From NCBI GenBank assembly GCA_014378525.1, contig JACMNL010000026.1, forward strand, positions 1 through 64,000: DNA of 64,000 bases, written 5' to 3'. The DNA is from Bacteriovorax sp. (GTDB lineage: Bacteria; Bdellovibrionota; Bacteriovoracia; Bacteriovoracales; Bacteriovoracaceae). Position numbers and translations under genes: made by a program. How positions within the stretch are numbered: position 1 is the first letter of the stretch; each line of letters begins with the position of its first letter. The notes beneath the pieces were generated by a model, which had not been told where the DNA came from, ran no database searches, and saw only the letters and a list, made by a program, of their open reading frames with translations. Positions 42,666 through 52,214 of this stretch are shown in pieces.

Positions 42666-43517
42666 CTAGTTTTCTTTTTTTCTTAATTCATTTAATTTTT
42701 CAAGATTTTCTTTCCAGTCACCGGATTCAATTATTTTAGTTGTGGCAGCTGGTTTAACAAGTGCTGCGCCGTCTGTTCCTGCCTCTTTTAGATCAACAAC
42801 AACAACGTCATTTTTTGCCATAACAGGATAATCCAGAAGCATTTTTTCACCGGGCGCAATCGTTGCATTGTATTTTATGACATCTTTTTCATCGAGTTTT
42901 TTTACAACTTCGGCGCTGTCTTTTCCCTCAGGCACTTCGATATAATCATTTTTTTCCATCGGTGTATTTTTTCCGCTCGCCTTATTCACCAGCATAACCT
43001 TCCCTTCAACCAGTGCCACCTGGCTCACCCATTTGCCGTCAATCTGACTATTGTTAAGCAAAACGTCTGTTCCCCTGATGCCCATGGCAACCAGCGGACT
43101 TTTTATCTTTAATTGATCATCTTCTTTCACTTTCATTCTAATTTCAGCGCGAAGCTTTCCTTTAACGAGCGAAAAAGTTCCCTCACGGTCACCTTTATTC
43201 CTGAAGGCCCAATCTTCCATTGTAAATTCACTCGAAGGCCCAAGAGTTAAAACAGTTTCATCCACCATATCAACAACGATAAAACTTTTTTCTTCTGTCT
43301 TAACAATACTCTTTGGATAAATTTTATCCCCTTTTGCCAGTTCATTTTCACCGGCCGTCACTTTCCCGCGAATGATCTTCACTTTACCAATGTACTTTGG
43401 AACCAGAGTGGAAGTTTTAAGATCGAGTACATAGTCTTTTTTGTCGTCATCAACGGCAAAAACCACAGTAGAAGTGAACACAGATACAAGTAGTGTCAGG
43501 CATAAAATATTTTTCAT
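42666..43517 (-). CDS. Exported FecR-domain protein
   Basis: A 283-residue protein with a signal peptide (LCLTLLVSVFTSTVVFA) and a FecR domain from about 40 to 160: KIIRGKVTAGENELAKGDKI, the FIVVDMVDETVLTLGPSSEF core, LVKGKLRAEI, and MGIRGTDV, all usual for FecR-like proteins. Unlike FecR of iron-dicitrate systems it has no neighbouring ECF sigma factor or transmembrane helix, so it may be a periplasmic surface-sensing or structural protein. It lies alone between the barrel genes and der. Confidence 0.82.
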   Translation of the reverse strand: MKNILCLTLLVSVFTSTVVFAVDDDKKDYVLDLKTSTLVPKYIGKVKIIRGKVTAGENELAKGDKIYPKSIVKTEEKSFIVVDMVDETVLTLGPSSEFTMEDWAFRNKGDREGTFSLVKGKLRAEIRMKVKEDDQLKIKSPLVAMGIRGTDVLLNNSQIDGKWVSQVALVEGKVMLVNKASGKNTPMEKNDYIEVPEGKDSAEVVKKLDEKDVIKYNATIAPGEKMLLDYPVMAKNDVVVVDLKEAGTDGAALVKPAATTKIIESGDWKENLEKLNELRKKEN

Positions 43518-43554
43518 AAATTAAGTATAAAACAAAATCTGACTAAGAGTAGAG

Positions 43555-43583
43555 AAAAAAAAGGGCCTGTATGAAACAGGCCC
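43555..43583 (-). terminator. Rho-independent terminator of rnc-era-der
   Basis: GGGCCTGT-atgaa-ACAGGCCC is an 8-base-pair stem followed, on the minus strand, by a T-tract (A-run 43555-43562). It lies just after the der stop. Confidence 0.88.
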
Positions 43584-43590
43584 TGATAGA

Positions 43591-45555
43591 TTAAGTAATT
43601 TCTTTCATCTTCTTCCCGAAGCGTTTCGTCAAATCCTCACCAGTTCTGAAAATGATGTGAATTGGAGTATTGTCCAGGGTGAATTCTTTTCTCAGACCAT
43701 TCTTCAGATAATTTTTGTAGTTATCTGGAATATCTGTTGAAAGGTTGGCGAAGAATAAAAATGTCGGAGGATTCGATTTTAACATCGAAGCGTACTTCAC
43801 TTTTAATCTCTTACCAGCTTTTTTGATGGCAACCGGGTTTGTCTCTAACAACTGGTGAACGTAACGGTTCAGTTTACCTGTACCGATGTTGCTGTTTCTG
43901 ATGATAACCGTTTTTTTGATCACTTCACGAAGTCTACCAATATGCTTGTTGTACTTCGCTGAGATCGGAATCAGGTCACAGTGATTCAGCCACGGAACTG
44001 TTGCTCTTAAATCAGCAATCCATTCTTTTTTCGCTTCTTCATCAGGAAGTGTTTCTTTTAAAAGATCCACTTTGTTTAAACAAACAATAACCGACTTCCC
44101 TTTTTCCAGAGCGATATCTAAAAGACGTCTGTCCTGGTGAGAAATACCAATTGTTGCATCGATCATGAAAATAATAATATCAGATTCAGTAATACAACGA
44201 AGTGAGCGGTAAACCGACTGCTGCTCAATAAATCCTTCAACAGATTTCTGGCGTCTGATCCCTGCTGTATCGACAATGTGCATTGAGCGCCATTGTGATC
44301 CCTCCTCTTCTTTTTCTTTTTCGATCAATGCCATCGCTGCTAAATACTCTTCAGAGTAAGTGTTCGCGGCCATCGGTTCAACATCACTCTCAAGGTCAAC
44401 TTCAATGTCCAGTTCTTCACTGTCATCAACATCAAAATCCACATCATCTTCAACTGCAAACACAGTATCAAACATCAATTCTTCTGTTTTTTGAATTTCT
44501 GCATCTGATAAAGCTTCATCGTAATCGATTTCGCTGTCATCTTCTTCCAGTTCAGTCTCTGAAAATAATGGAGTCTCTGGACTCTCATAATGATCTTCAT
44601 CATAAAGAGGAGTTCCGCGAGTCCCTTCTTCTTCAAGGTTGTAACTCATAGAAAGTGATTCATAAACATCAGGGTTATTTTTTCTGAACTCTTCATATTG
44701 CTGCATTAACAGGTTGTCTGTTTTTGCAAACGCCACGTCACTATCAAGTTTCGCTGCATCTTTACCAAAGAAGATATCAAAAAATCCTTCAATTGGATCA
44801 ACTGTTGTTCCCGGAATGTCTGATACAAGAGCTCTCTCAGAACCTAATAAAAGATTCAGAAGAGTTGATTTACCAGCGTTAGGAGCACCAATAAGTGCCA
44901 GACGTGAAGCAACCTTCTCTCTCGGTGTAACACCTTTTTGAAGATTCGACATTTCGTCTTTCTGTGTTTTTTCAAACTTAATAAGTTCCTGGTGAAGTGC
45001 TGTCTTCAAGTCAAGAAGTCCAAGTCCGTGTTCAGCAGAAACTTTAAATAACTGCTCTTCACCGATACCAAGGTTGTAGAACTCTAATTCTTCCCCTTCC
45101 TGTTTATCAGTGTCGTACTTGTTTACTAAAACCCAGAATTGTTTTTTCTGTGCACGGATATAATCTGAAATCGTTTTATCAAAAGGAAGAATTCCTTCTC
45201 TTGAATCTACAACGAATAAAATTAAATCCGATTCTCTGATCGCTTGTTTCGCCTGATCAGTCATAATATTAAAAAACTTGTTCATGATCTGGTCGTATTT
45301 CTTCGGAACATTCTCTTCGATTTTTTCAGGATAAAATCCACCTGTATCTACAAGAATAGCGTCGCGGGCACCTTCGTGAGCAACTTCTTCAAATGTTGCG
45401 ATACCATAGTGGCGGTCGCGGGTTACACCTGGTTTATCATGAGTAATCGCTTTATGAGCTTTCTTCATCAGACGGTTAAATAGTGAGCTTTTACCTACAT
45501 TGGGTCTTCCGATCAGGGAGACAACCATCGTGCGGTGGTATTCTTTCGTTTCCAT
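43591..45555 (-). CDS. der: Ribosome-assembly GTPase Der (EngA) with large acidic insertion
   Basis: Der has two G domains and a KH-like domain and acts in 50S maturation. From ATG 45555 it has 654 residues, against about 440-490 usually. G domain 1 shows [13 protein letters not shown] and NKYD; G domain 2 shows [23 protein letters not shown] and NKVD. Between the switch-I threonines and the DTAG motif of domain 2 sit about 155 extra residues, very rich in Asp/Glu ([35 protein letters not shown]). The track starts five codons earlier; the chosen ATG overlaps the era stop as TAATG with GGAG upstream. Operon: rnc-era-der. Confidence 0.93.
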   Translation of the reverse strand: METKEYHRTMVVSLIGRPNVGKSSLFNRLMKKAHKAITHDKPGVTRDRHYGIATFEEVAHEGARDAILVDTGGFYPEKIEENVPKKYDQIMNKFFNIMTDQAKQAIRESDLILFVVDSREGILPFDKTISDYIRAQKKQFWVLVNKYDTDKQEGEELEFYNLGIGEEQLFKVSAEHGLGLLDLKTALHQELIKFEKTQKDEMSNLQKGVTPREKVASRLALIGAPNAGKSTLLNLLLGSERALVSDIPGTTVDPIEGFFDIFFGKDAAKLDSDVAFAKTDNLLMQQYEEFRKNNPDVYESLSMSYNLEEEGTRGTPLYDEDHYESPETPLFSETELEEDDSEIDYDEALSDAEIQKTEELMFDTVFAVEDDVDFDVDDSEELDIEVDLESDVEPMAANTYSEEYLAAMALIEKEKEEEGSQWRSMHIVDTAGIRRQKSVEGFIEQQSVYRSLRCITESDIIIFMIDATIGISHQDRRLLDIALEKGKSVIVCLNKVDLLKETLPDEEAKKEWIADLRATVPWLNHCDLIPISAKYNKHIGRLREVIKKTVIIRNSNIGTGKLNRYVHQLLETNPVAIKKAGKRLKVKYASMLKSNPPTFLFFANLSTDIPDNYKNYLKNGLRKEFTLDNTPIHIIFRTGEDLTKRFGKKMKEIT

Positions 45556-46526
45556 TATTTCTTTCTCCATACGCGATTAGAATCCTTCGCGCGAGGAAGA
45601 CCGATTTCTTCTAGAACGAAGTTATTTGTAAACCATTTCGGTGAAACTTTTACGTGCAGGTTTAAATGCACAGGTCCGCCTGTCATAACTTCAATTTTCT
45701 TTCTTGATCTGATCCCAATTTCTTTAATCATTGATCCACTTGAACCAATAACGATTGCTCTTTGTGAAGGTCTGTTTACTAAAATCGATGCAGAGATATG
45801 TGCTTCTGTCGCATTCGGATCAGTTTTCCCTTTCACTTCTTTATATTCATCGATGATAACTGCCACTTCGTAAGGAACTTCATCTTTTAATAATTCGAAC
45901 GCCTGCTCACGGATGTACTCAGTAACAAAGAATCTTTGGTTCTTGTTTGATACGTCTCCGTTTGGATATAAATGCGGCCCTGGTTGAGCAGCATCACAAA
46001 GTGCACCCGTTAACTGGTGAATGTTCGTCCCTTCTCTCGCAGAAATTAAAAAGAATTTTTCTAAACTTGGAAGCAGCTCTTTTGCTTTTGCGAAAACTTC
46101 AGCAAGAGGAAGTTTATCAGACTCTTCAACTTTATCTGCTTTCGTAAACAGAACCCATGTCGGGCCAAGTTCTTGTTGAAAGTTTTCTTTAAAGTCTGTG
46201 AACTGACCTAAAATATCGCGGGCGATGTCGATCAGGATCAGGTTTAAATCTGCTCCTTCTGTTCCTTCGCGTGCCTGCTCATTTAAGCGTTTGTTAAATT
46301 CCTGGCTCGATTTGTGTAAACCCGGAGTATCAACCATAACAACTTCTGTGTGGTCTACTGTGAATACGCAGTGGAATTTGTTTCTTGTCGTTTGAGGCTT
46401 GTTCGTTACAACTGATAAATCTGTTCCGATCAAACAGTTAATCAATGAACTTTTACCTACGTTCGGTGCCCCTAAAACTGCGACCATGATGGATTTGTTG
46501 TGGGGGTGCTGGTCTTCTAGTAACAT
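45555..46526 (-). CDS. era: GTPase Era
   Basis: Era binds the 3' end of 16S rRNA and checks small-subunit maturation. The 323 residues show G1 GAPNVGKSS near 18, the switch PQTTRNK, G3 VDTPGLHK near 68, G4 FTKADK near 131 and a C-terminal KH domain with [24 protein letters not shown] lies 7 bases upstream of the ATG. It follows rnc by 65 bases and overlaps der by one base, so rnc, era and der are likely transcribed together. Confidence 0.96.
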   Translation of the reverse strand: MLLEDQHPHNKSIMVAVLGAPNVGKSSLINCLIGTDLSVVTNKPQTTRNKFHCVFTVDHTEVVMVDTPGLHKSSQEFNKRLNEQAREGTEGADLNLILIDIARDILGQFTDFKENFQQELGPTWVLFTKADKVEESDKLPLAEVFAKAKELLPSLEKFFLISAREGTNIHQLTGALCDAAQPGPHLYPNGDVSNKNQRFFVTEYIREQAFELLKDEVPYEVAVIIDEYKEVKGKTDPNATEAHISASILVNRPSQRAIVIGSSGSMIKEIGIRSRKKIEVMTGGPVHLNLHVKVSPKWFTNNFVLEEIGLPRAKDSNRVWRKK

Positions 46527-46591
46527 TCTCGTCTCCTTTCTTGTTAGTGGTCACTGGCCTTCGGCACAGCATATTTTTTTAGTACAATTTA

Positions 46592-47452
46592 TCAATACAG
46601 TTTTTCATCAATAATCTTTTTAGCTAACAACTTTTCAATTTTCTTTTTCGAAGGCCCTGTCATCTCAGCAAGCATTTTATCTCCCAGCCAGACTTCTACT
46701 TTATATCCGCCATTATTCGGCAGCTCGACTCCTTTATAAGTCGGAAACGCTCCGTGCGCGGCCATTGTGAGTTCCTGCAGTTTTGATTTTGTATCAAAAA
46801 CTTCCAGCTGATTGATTGAATAGAAATCAACTTTATTTTTTGCTTCGAACAGTTCTACGATCGTCTTAAAAACAATTTCCAGTGTTTCAATGTGATTGTT
46901 TGAATCAAAATAAATTCCAGCAAATAATGCTTCAAACGTATCAGCGAGAATTGAATCTTTTTCCGCACCACCTGTACGCATCTCTCCTTTCCCTAGGAAA
47001 ACAAAATTCCCCAGATCAATTGTGCGTGCAAGCTCAGCGAGTTTTTCTTCGTTGACTAGAGCGCCACGAAGTTTTGAAAGATCACCTTCGTCGTTACTTA
47101 GATATTTATGGAAAAGATTTTTACCAACGATAAAGTTGATTAGTGAATCACCTAAAAATTCCAGTCTCTCGTTCGACTGCAATGTAGTCTCTTTCATTTC
47201 ATAACAAAACGTAGACTGCATTAAAGTTTTAATCAGATTTTTTTTATCTTTGAATGTGTAATTGATTTTTTGGGAAAGCTTTTCAAAAGAAATTTCGTTA
47301 GAAATAATATGATACAGCTCGTTTTGATCGAATTTTTTGAGTGACGCTTCAGTATAAAGTGCGTTCAGCCACGCTGTTGTATCAGAAAAATGGCGAAGGC
47401 CATCTGCCTGAATTGCTTTATTGAAGGTCGTCTCTTGCACTGTGAAGCTCAC
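46592..47452 (-). CDS. rnc: Ribonuclease III
   Basis: RNase III cleaves double-stranded RNA, including rRNA precursors. In 286 residues the catalytic signature ERLEFLGDSLINFIV lies near 92, the second acidic cluster in LADTFEALFAGIYFD near 165, and a C-terminal dsRNA-binding domain covers about 215-286 (SKLQELTMAAHGAFPTYK). About 45 residues precede the catalytic domain, longer than in E. coli. It is divergent from the recombinase-like gene. Confidence 0.96.
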   Translation of the reverse strand: MSFTVQETTFNKAIQADGLRHFSDTTAWLNALYTEASLKKFDQNELYHIISNEISFEKLSQKINYTFKDKKNLIKTLMQSTFCYEMKETTLQSNERLEFLGDSLINFIVGKNLFHKYLSNDEGDLSKLRGALVNEEKLAELARTIDLGNFVFLGKGEMRTGGAEKDSILADTFEALFAGIYFDSNNHIETLEIVFKTIVELFEAKNKVDFYSINQLEVFDTKSKLQELTMAAHGAFPTYKGVELPNNGGYKVEVWLGDKMLAEMTGPSKKKIEKLLAKKIIDEKLY

Positions 47453-47482
47453 TATTATTCGAATGTTTTTATCTCGGTGCGT

Positions 47483-47511
47483 TTTTTATCACTTCTAGTA
47501 TGCGTTAACAA
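47483..47511 (-). promoter_or_regulatory. Candidate promoter for rnc-era-der
   Basis: On the minus strand TTGTTA (47506-47511) and TAAAAA (47483-47488) are spaced by 17 bases, with four matches each. The transcript would begin about 25 bases before the rnc start. Confidence 0.35.
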
Positions 47512-47526
47512 GAGACACTTTTTTGG

Positions 47527-47555
47527 TTGTTAATATTTACCAACTAAGATACTAT
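47527..47555 (+). promoter_or_regulatory. Candidate promoter for the recombinase-like gene
   Basis: TTGTTA (47527-47532) and TACTAT (47550-47555) are spaced by 17 bases. A TTGGT/ACCAA inverted repeat (47523-47543) overlaps the -35 and could be an operator. Confidence 0.45.
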
Positions 47556-47618
47556 GCCCCCCTAACACTTTGAAATTAGTCTTCAACACACACACTTTTC
47601 ACGAGAGACGATTTAATT

Positions 47619-48647
47619 ATGAGTACACACACACCCAGCGAACATGCCCATGTCCAAGATCCAGCTATCATGCCCCTTATCACCAGCACTCCCGGCCCTG
47701 AACTTTTCGAGTTACAACAAGAGTTTTATAAGAACCTTCGCACTCAGGGAAAAAGCCAGAACACGCTAAAGAACTACAAAACTGACTTAGATTGCTTCAA
47801 CTTTTACCTGAACACAGAATACGCTTCTGTTAAAGTTTCAAACTTCGATCAATCACTAGTTACAAATTACGGAAAATATCTTGAAAACAAATACTCTTCT
47901 GACAACTCAAGAAGAAGACGTGTTCAAGCTCTAAGAATTTTCTTCGATTTCCTTTTAAACAAATCGTTAGTTGCTTCTAACCCTGTTAGAAAACTTCCAA
48001 CGTCACCAAAATTTCTTGATATCCCGAGACCAACGCCGTTTATCGACGTTAAAACTCTTTGGACATATTTAGTTGAAGAGTCTCACTCTCAGGATAAAAT
48101 TCAGGAACTTCTTTCTAAAAGAAACCAGATCCTTTTCCTTCTGATCTTCGGAGCTGGATTAAAAGTTTCTGATCTTTCAGAACTAAAAACTTCAGACATC
48201 ACAATCATCGGTGAAGAAGCACGCGTTCTTATCCACCACCCGAAAAGAGATGCCTATACAGTTACACTTCCAGCTATCTTTAGAAAAGTTTACGCTGAAT
48301 ACTTAATCGTTCTTGAAGAAATGAAAAACAAATCTCAAATCTCATTCGATAAACTTTTATTCTACGCTAACCCATACAGAATTATTTCTGGTGGATTAAG
48401 CCCACGTGGTGTTGAAATTATTTTCGAAGACTACAGAAATAAACTTATGATTACGCTTACGCCGAAGTCTCTTCGTCAGGCATGTATCTTCAAGTGGATT
48501 CAACAGGAAAAAAGCACGACTCTTATTAAAGAATGGCTTGGTTTAGCTCCGTCATACGACTTGAAGTTATACCTTGAGCACGCTCCGAATTTCTTATACA
48601 ACGAAGATATTCTGGAAGAAATCTACACTAATTACAGAAAACACTAA
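47619..48647 (+). CDS. Tyrosine recombinase-like protein with altered active site
   Basis: A 342-residue protein with the layout of XerC/D-type recombinases: an N-terminal SAM-like core-binding domain (about 28-120, GKSQNTLKNYKTDLDCFNFYL; RRRRVQALRIFFDFLL) and a catalytic-like domain (about 140-340). The active-site residues are changed: the first Arg (GTGLRxSEL in Xer) is Lys in GAGLKVSDL, and HxLRH reads KSLRQ, keeping only the Arg. The later His position (LGH) is absent, while a tyrosine in DLKLYLEH aligns roughly with the nucleophile. It may bind DNA without recombining it. A strong terminator follows. Confidence 0.75.
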   Translation: MSTHTPSEHAHVQDPAIMPLITSTPGPELFELQQEFYKNLRTQGKSQNTLKNYKTDLDCFNFYLNTEYASVKVSNFDQSLVTNYGKYLENKYSSDNSRRRRVQALRIFFDFLLNKSLVASNPVRKLPTSPKFLDIPRPTPFIDVKTLWTYLVEESHSQDKIQELLSKRNQILFLLIFGAGLKVSDLSELKTSDITIIGEEARVLIHHPKRDAYTVTLPAIFRKVYAEYLIVLEEMKNKSQISFDKLLFYANPYRIISGGLSPRGVEIIFEDYRNKLMITLTPKSLRQACIFKWIQQEKSTTLIKEWLGLAPSYDLKLYLEHAPNFLYNEDILEEIYTNYRKH

Positions 48648-48651
48648 AAAA

Positions 48652-48681
48652 AAGGGCTTCATTACGAAGCCCTTTTTTTTT
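48652..48681 (+). terminator. Rho-independent terminator
   Basis: AAGGGCTTC-attac-GAAGCCCTT is a 9-base-pair stem followed by a run of nine T. It ends the recombinase-like gene. Confidence 0.92.
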
Positions 48682-48801
48682 GAAGTATTAGACAATTCAC
48701 TTATCTCTTAATTTTAAATTTAAATACAGAACATTAATTTATTATACAATTAAGAGGAACTAATAAAATAATTTAAAACTAATTATTCAGGGTATAGTCA
48801 T

Positions 48802-49524
48802 TTGCTTAAAATTTTTCTCTTCCTTTTTATTCTTTTTACCAATAACACGCTAATAGCTTGTGTGCTAATTATTGATACTATTGATATTTTTCCTTTTGGT
48901 TATATTGGAGTCGATGGACAGACCACTGGAATGGTTTATGAATTTGGCAACATTATAGCTAAAAAAGAAGGATTCACTTCTAAAAACCAACTACGCCCAT
49001 ACCCTCGAACGATTCTTGACTTAAAAAATGGTACTGCCGATTTTGTCATAAGGTATCCTAATTCTGAACTCATACAAAATGCCATACCGGTTGCAACGAT
49101 CATCGGTTTTCATTCAATAGTCGTTGGTAAAGCAGGCACTAAATTTAATTCAATCACCGATCTCAATGGGAAAACAATTGGAATAATCAGAGGAGGAGTT
49201 TTTAGCGATAAAGTATTTTAAGATCAGGCCATTCTTAAATATGAGGCTAAAGACTATGAGCAACTTTATAATATGCTTATGTCAAATAAGCTTGATGCTG
49301 TTATAGGATCTACAATAGGATTGAGTTCAAATGCCAAAAAAATGAATATTTCTAAAACTCAACTTGGAACTCCGCTTGTATTTGAAAAAATATATTTTAC
49401 ACTCTTTTTATCCAAAAAATGTGCTGACCCTCAAACAATTTTTGCCCTTAAGAAAGCTATAAAAAATTTAATTTCCGGTGGGGAATTTTCAAAAATAGTA
49501 AAAAAATATGATTTAAATCACTAG
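48802..49524 (+). pseudogene. Periplasmic amino-acid-binding-like protein, interrupted by one stop
   Basis: Two track ORFs (48802-49221 and 49273-49524) are in the same frame and read through as one protein if the TAA at 49219-49221 is ignored: VFSDKVF-stop-DQAILKYEAKDYEQL. The whole resembles SBP_bac_3-type substrate-binding proteins: signal peptide (IFLFLFILFTNNTLIAC), the ITDLNGKTIGIIRGG core of the lobe exchange, and YEQLYNMLMSNKLDAVIGS. The start is TTG with AGGG upstream. The stop could be a real nonsense mutation, a sequencing error or readthrough. The gene looks more AT-rich than its neighbours. Confidence 0.78.
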
Positions 49525-49538
49525 ATAGTAATAGACTA

Positions 49539-50381
49539 TTAGTCATCTATTACTTTTTCACCACTGGCCCTGCGTGGCCTCACTTCTTCTGGTTTATCAT
49601 AAACCGGATACCCCAAATCATGATCTAGATGCCAGCGATCAAACATCAAATCCTGTTTTTCAATACGGTAAAAATCTAATTCCTTATCAATATTATCTAA
49701 ACGAAAAGCAAGTTCTCGTTGCAACTTAATCTGATCATTCTTACGTGATAGAAGTTCATCAAGCGCTTTAATTTTTTCTTTTTCCATCTCAGCAATACGA
49801 CGGTCATAATCCGCGGCCACCTGAATTTTTCTTTCTTCAAAATTCCAGACATCACCATTGATTCCGTTTAACTGCCCCATGAAATCTTTTTTCTTATTGA
49901 TTAAACTCGCGCGGTAAACAGAAGCTTCACGCACACGCTGCCCGAGTTTTTCTGAGCGCATGACAAGTGCAGTTCCACGTCTGAAATATTCTTCTTTAGG
50001 AAAACACGGCTGCAGATCTTTGGTGTACATGACAAAATAATCGGGCTCGATACTTCTGACGAATCCCTGGCAGTAATCACCGTCTTTGCTCGCCTGTATT
50101 CTGAATTCAACCAAATCGCCTGCACGGAAAAACTTAACGTTTTTATTTTCGCTGGCAATTTTAACAATGGAAGTGGTCGCGTCTCTGTCTGTTACGCGGC
50201 CGGAAAATGAATCGTAATCAAATTTTGTATCGTAAAAAGAATCGGCATCAATCACTAAGGTTTCACGTTTAACACTGTTGGTAAGATTGCTCTTCACAGT
50301 CCGGTTGCCCATCGCTCTCGACTCCACTGCTTGCGTGGAATTCATAAGAACCAGAAGTAATCCTAATAACAGTTTATTCAT
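49539..50381 (-). CDS. Exported coiled-coil protein, unknown function
   Basis: I do not recognise this protein. The track begins at 50507, but the ATG at 50381 gives a good signal peptide (MNKLLLGLLLVLMNSTQA), 280 residues in all, and avoids overlap with the divergent aldolase gene. A TATAAT lies just 8 bases upstream of this ATG, so the message may have a very short leader. Residues about 45-130 look beta-rich (FlgA- or SH3-like at best guess); from about 150 to 240 a charged coiled coil follows (RRIAEMEKEKIKALDELLSR). The tail is Pro/Arg/Glu-rich. Confidence 0.68.
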   Translation of the reverse strand: MNKLLLGLLLVLMNSTQAVESRAMGNRTVKSNLTNSVKRETLVIDADSFYDTKFDYDSFSGRVTDRDATTSIVKIASENKNVKFFRAGDLVEFRIQASKDGDYCQGFVRSIEPDYFVMYTKDLQPCFPKEEYFRRGTALVMRSEKLGQRVREASVYRASLINKKKDFMGQLNGINGDVWNFEERKIQVAADYDRRIAEMEKEKIKALDELLSRKNDQIKLQRELAFRLDNIDKELDFYRIEKQDLMFDRWHLDHDLGYPVYDKPEEVRPRRASGEKVIDD

Positions 50382-50487
50382 ACCCTTATTATAGCTCACT
50401 TTTTTTTCTGTCCCAGTGGGAAAAACTTGATGAACTTCAATGTCGGCAGTACTCTTTTCCTGAACAATTATTATCAAGGAACCATAT

Positions 50488-51135
50488 ATGGAATTTTTTC
50501 TAGACACTGGAATTATCGCTGAAATTAAAGAAGCTGTTCAGTTGGGTATTATCGATGGCGTGACAACTAACCCATCTCTCATTGCTAAAACCGGAAGAAG
50601 ACAAGAAGACGTCATTAAAGAAATTTCTGAAATCATCGACGGACCTATTTCAGCTGAAGTTATAGCAACCGACTTGGATGGTATGATAAAGGAAGGAACT
50701 GAGCTTTCTAAAATCCACAAGAACGTTGTGATCAAGCTTCCTCTTACTGAGGCCGGAATCGCGGCCTGCAAGCATTTTTCCGGTAAAGGTATCAAGACCA
50801 ATGTGACACTTTGTTTTTCAATGAACCAGGCGCATTTAGCTGCTAAAGCAGGAGCTACCTATATCTCTCCATTCATCGGACGCCTCGATGACATCGGACA
50901 AAATGGAAATGACCTGATTTCTGAAATCCGTCAGATGTACGACAACTACGGATTCAAAACAAAAATCCTTGCTGCCTCTATCCGCCACTCTGCTCACGTG
51001 AGAGAAGTTGCTTTGATCGGCGCTGATGTCGGAACAATGCCACTTTCAGTTATCAAAGCTTTATACAAACACCCGTTAACAACTAACGGCCTTGAAGCTT
51101 TCCTTGCTGACCATAAAAAAGCTAACACTAAGTAA
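50488..51135 (+). CDS. Transaldolase/fructose-6-phosphate aldolase family protein
   Basis: A 215-residue member of the short transaldolase family (TalC/MipB/FSA). [20 protein letters not shown] opens the barrel, [13 protein letters not shown] follows, the Schiff-base lysine is in [11 protein letters not shown] near 85, and [29 protein letters not shown] near 110 is conserved. Such enzymes either transfer dihydroxyacetone between sugars or split fructose-6-phosphate; many bacteria use this type as their only transaldolase. It is monocistronic with its own terminator. Confidence 0.93.
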   Translation: MEFFLDTGIIAEIKEAVQLGIIDGVTTNPSLIAKTGRRQEDVIKEISEIIDGPISAEVIATDLDGMIKEGTELSKIHKNVVIKLPLTEAGIAACKHFSGKGIKTNVTLCFSMNQAHLAAKAGATYISPFIGRLDDIGQNGNDLISEIRQMYDNYGFKTKILAASIRHSAHVREVALIGADVGTMPLSVIKALYKHPLTTNGLEAFLADHKKANTK

Positions 51136-51143
51136 TTCCTAAC

Positions 51144-51182
51144 GAGGGTAAAAGTTCTACTTTTACCCTCATAATTTTTTTT
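51144..51182 (+). terminator. Rho-independent terminator
   Basis: GAGGGTAAAAG-ttcta-CTTTTACCCTC is an 11-base-pair stem followed by ATAATTTTTTTTT. It ends the aldolase transcript. Confidence 0.9.
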
Positions 51183-51202
51183 CACTTCCCGATAAAAGGG
51201 TA

Positions 51203-52075
51203 ATGAAATGCCTGCAAGCAAAACTCATATTCATCATTTTTTTCACGCTCGTTCTTTCGAGCTGTAAACAATCATCAACGACAACAACTCAGGCCATCGG
51301 AAATCCTACAAGCTCATGTCTCATTGGTAAATGGGATGATTCATATCTTCCACTCGCTGTAAAAATGTCGACGGAGTTTAGTACTGACTACACCGGTGCA
51401 GATCTGGTTGCCGGATTAAACCCACTCGAGCAGATGGCAAAAGTATGGAACACGGCCAGCACGCGATCACTTATCACTGTTCCCTTTCCTGCGGCAGCGA
51501 CAACAGGTTACTCAACTACATCAGCATTCAGAGACAGTGAAATTGGAATTTATAAATCGCATACATGGTTTAGTGGAGTGAGCTCAAGTGCTCTGGCCAT
51601 CACTCAGTTTTATGGTGTGATTACAAGCAGTGCAGGTCTAGGCCAGTACATCAATCTTACTCATGCAGATATCATCGTAAACTATCGCGATTACGGCTCA
51701 CGTTTCACTATGACCAATAATCCATTAGTCGAATTTGACCTTCCGACAGTGGTTCTTCATGAAATGGGTCACCTCCTTGGTCTTTGTCATGAAACAAAAC
51801 GCTCATCAATCATGGCCCCCTATTATTTAACCGTTCAGAGAAGCCTTCAGCCTTACGATGCGGATCTTATTCACGATATCTATGTGGATAATGCCATCAG
51901 CGCTTTCTCTGTTAAAAACGTCAATCAGAACGCTCTGTCGGAAGCTCCTGGAACGGAAGTGAAAGGGATTATCGAAGTTCGTGCTGACGGGAAATGTGTT
52001 CACTACATCAATGGTAGAAAAACATACGAACACAAAGTTGATGTGAGTGCCTTTAAACGTAAAACAAAAATTTAA
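51203..52075 (+). CDS. Lipoprotein zinc metalloprotease of the metzincin (matrixin-like) type
   Basis: A 290-residue lipoprotein (signal IFIIFFTLVLSSC; lipobox LSSC) with the complete metzincin zinc motif HExxHxxGxxH as VVLHEMGHLLGLCHE near 190 and a Met-turn-like SIMAPYY 7 residues later. The catalytic glutamate and all three histidines are present. No propeptide cysteine switch is evident. Anchored in the outer membrane, it could process surface or foreign proteins; the target is unknown. The last 60 residues form a small separate C-terminal domain. Confidence 0.85.
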   Translation: MKCLQAKLIFIIFFTLVLSSCKQSSTTTTQAIGNPTSSCLIGKWDDSYLPLAVKMSTEFSTDYTGADLVAGLNPLEQMAKVWNTASTRSLITVPFPAAATTGYSTTSAFRDSEIGIYKSHTWFSGVSSSALAITQFYGVITSSAGLGQYINLTHADIIVNYRDYGSRFTMTNNPLVEFDLPTVVLHEMGHLLGLCHETKRSSIMAPYYLTVQRSLQPYDADLIHDIYVDNAISAFSVKNVNQNALSEAPGTEVKGIIEVRADGKCVHYINGRKTYEHKVDVSAFKRKTKI

Positions 52076-52090
52076 ATTTTGAATAAAAAA

Positions 52091-52114
52091 AAGGCCCCGT
52101 AAGGGGCCTTTTTT
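52091..52114 (+). terminator. Rho-independent terminator
   Basis: AAGGCCCC-gtaa-GGGGCCTT is an 8-base-pair GC-rich stem followed by a T-tract. It ends the metalloprotease gene. Confidence 0.92.
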
Positions 52115-52185
52115 ATTGAAGTGTATAATCGCGGAATAATCGAACTCTAATACGCCATTTATCTTTTACTGTTTTCAGGCGCGGT

Positions 52186-52210
52186 AAAAAATCTCCACTG
52201 GAGATTTTTT
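52186..52210 (-). terminator. Rho-independent terminator of infC-rpmI-rplT
   Basis: AAAAAATCTCC-act-GGAGATTTTTT lies just past the rplT stop; on the minus strand the stem is followed by the T-rich arm. The A/T flanks let it work on both strands. Confidence 0.75.
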
Positions 52211-52214
52211 TCGA

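Noticed and set aside
44283-44651. 122-aa plus-strand ORF over the Der insertion
   Set aside because: Antisense of the acidic insert gives a Leu/His/Gln-rich frame; it is an effect of composition.
47619-49524. Integrated mobile element around the recombinase-like gene
   Set aside because: No flanking repeats, tRNA target, transposase or phage genes; the recombinase active site is degraded and flanking genes are housekeeping.
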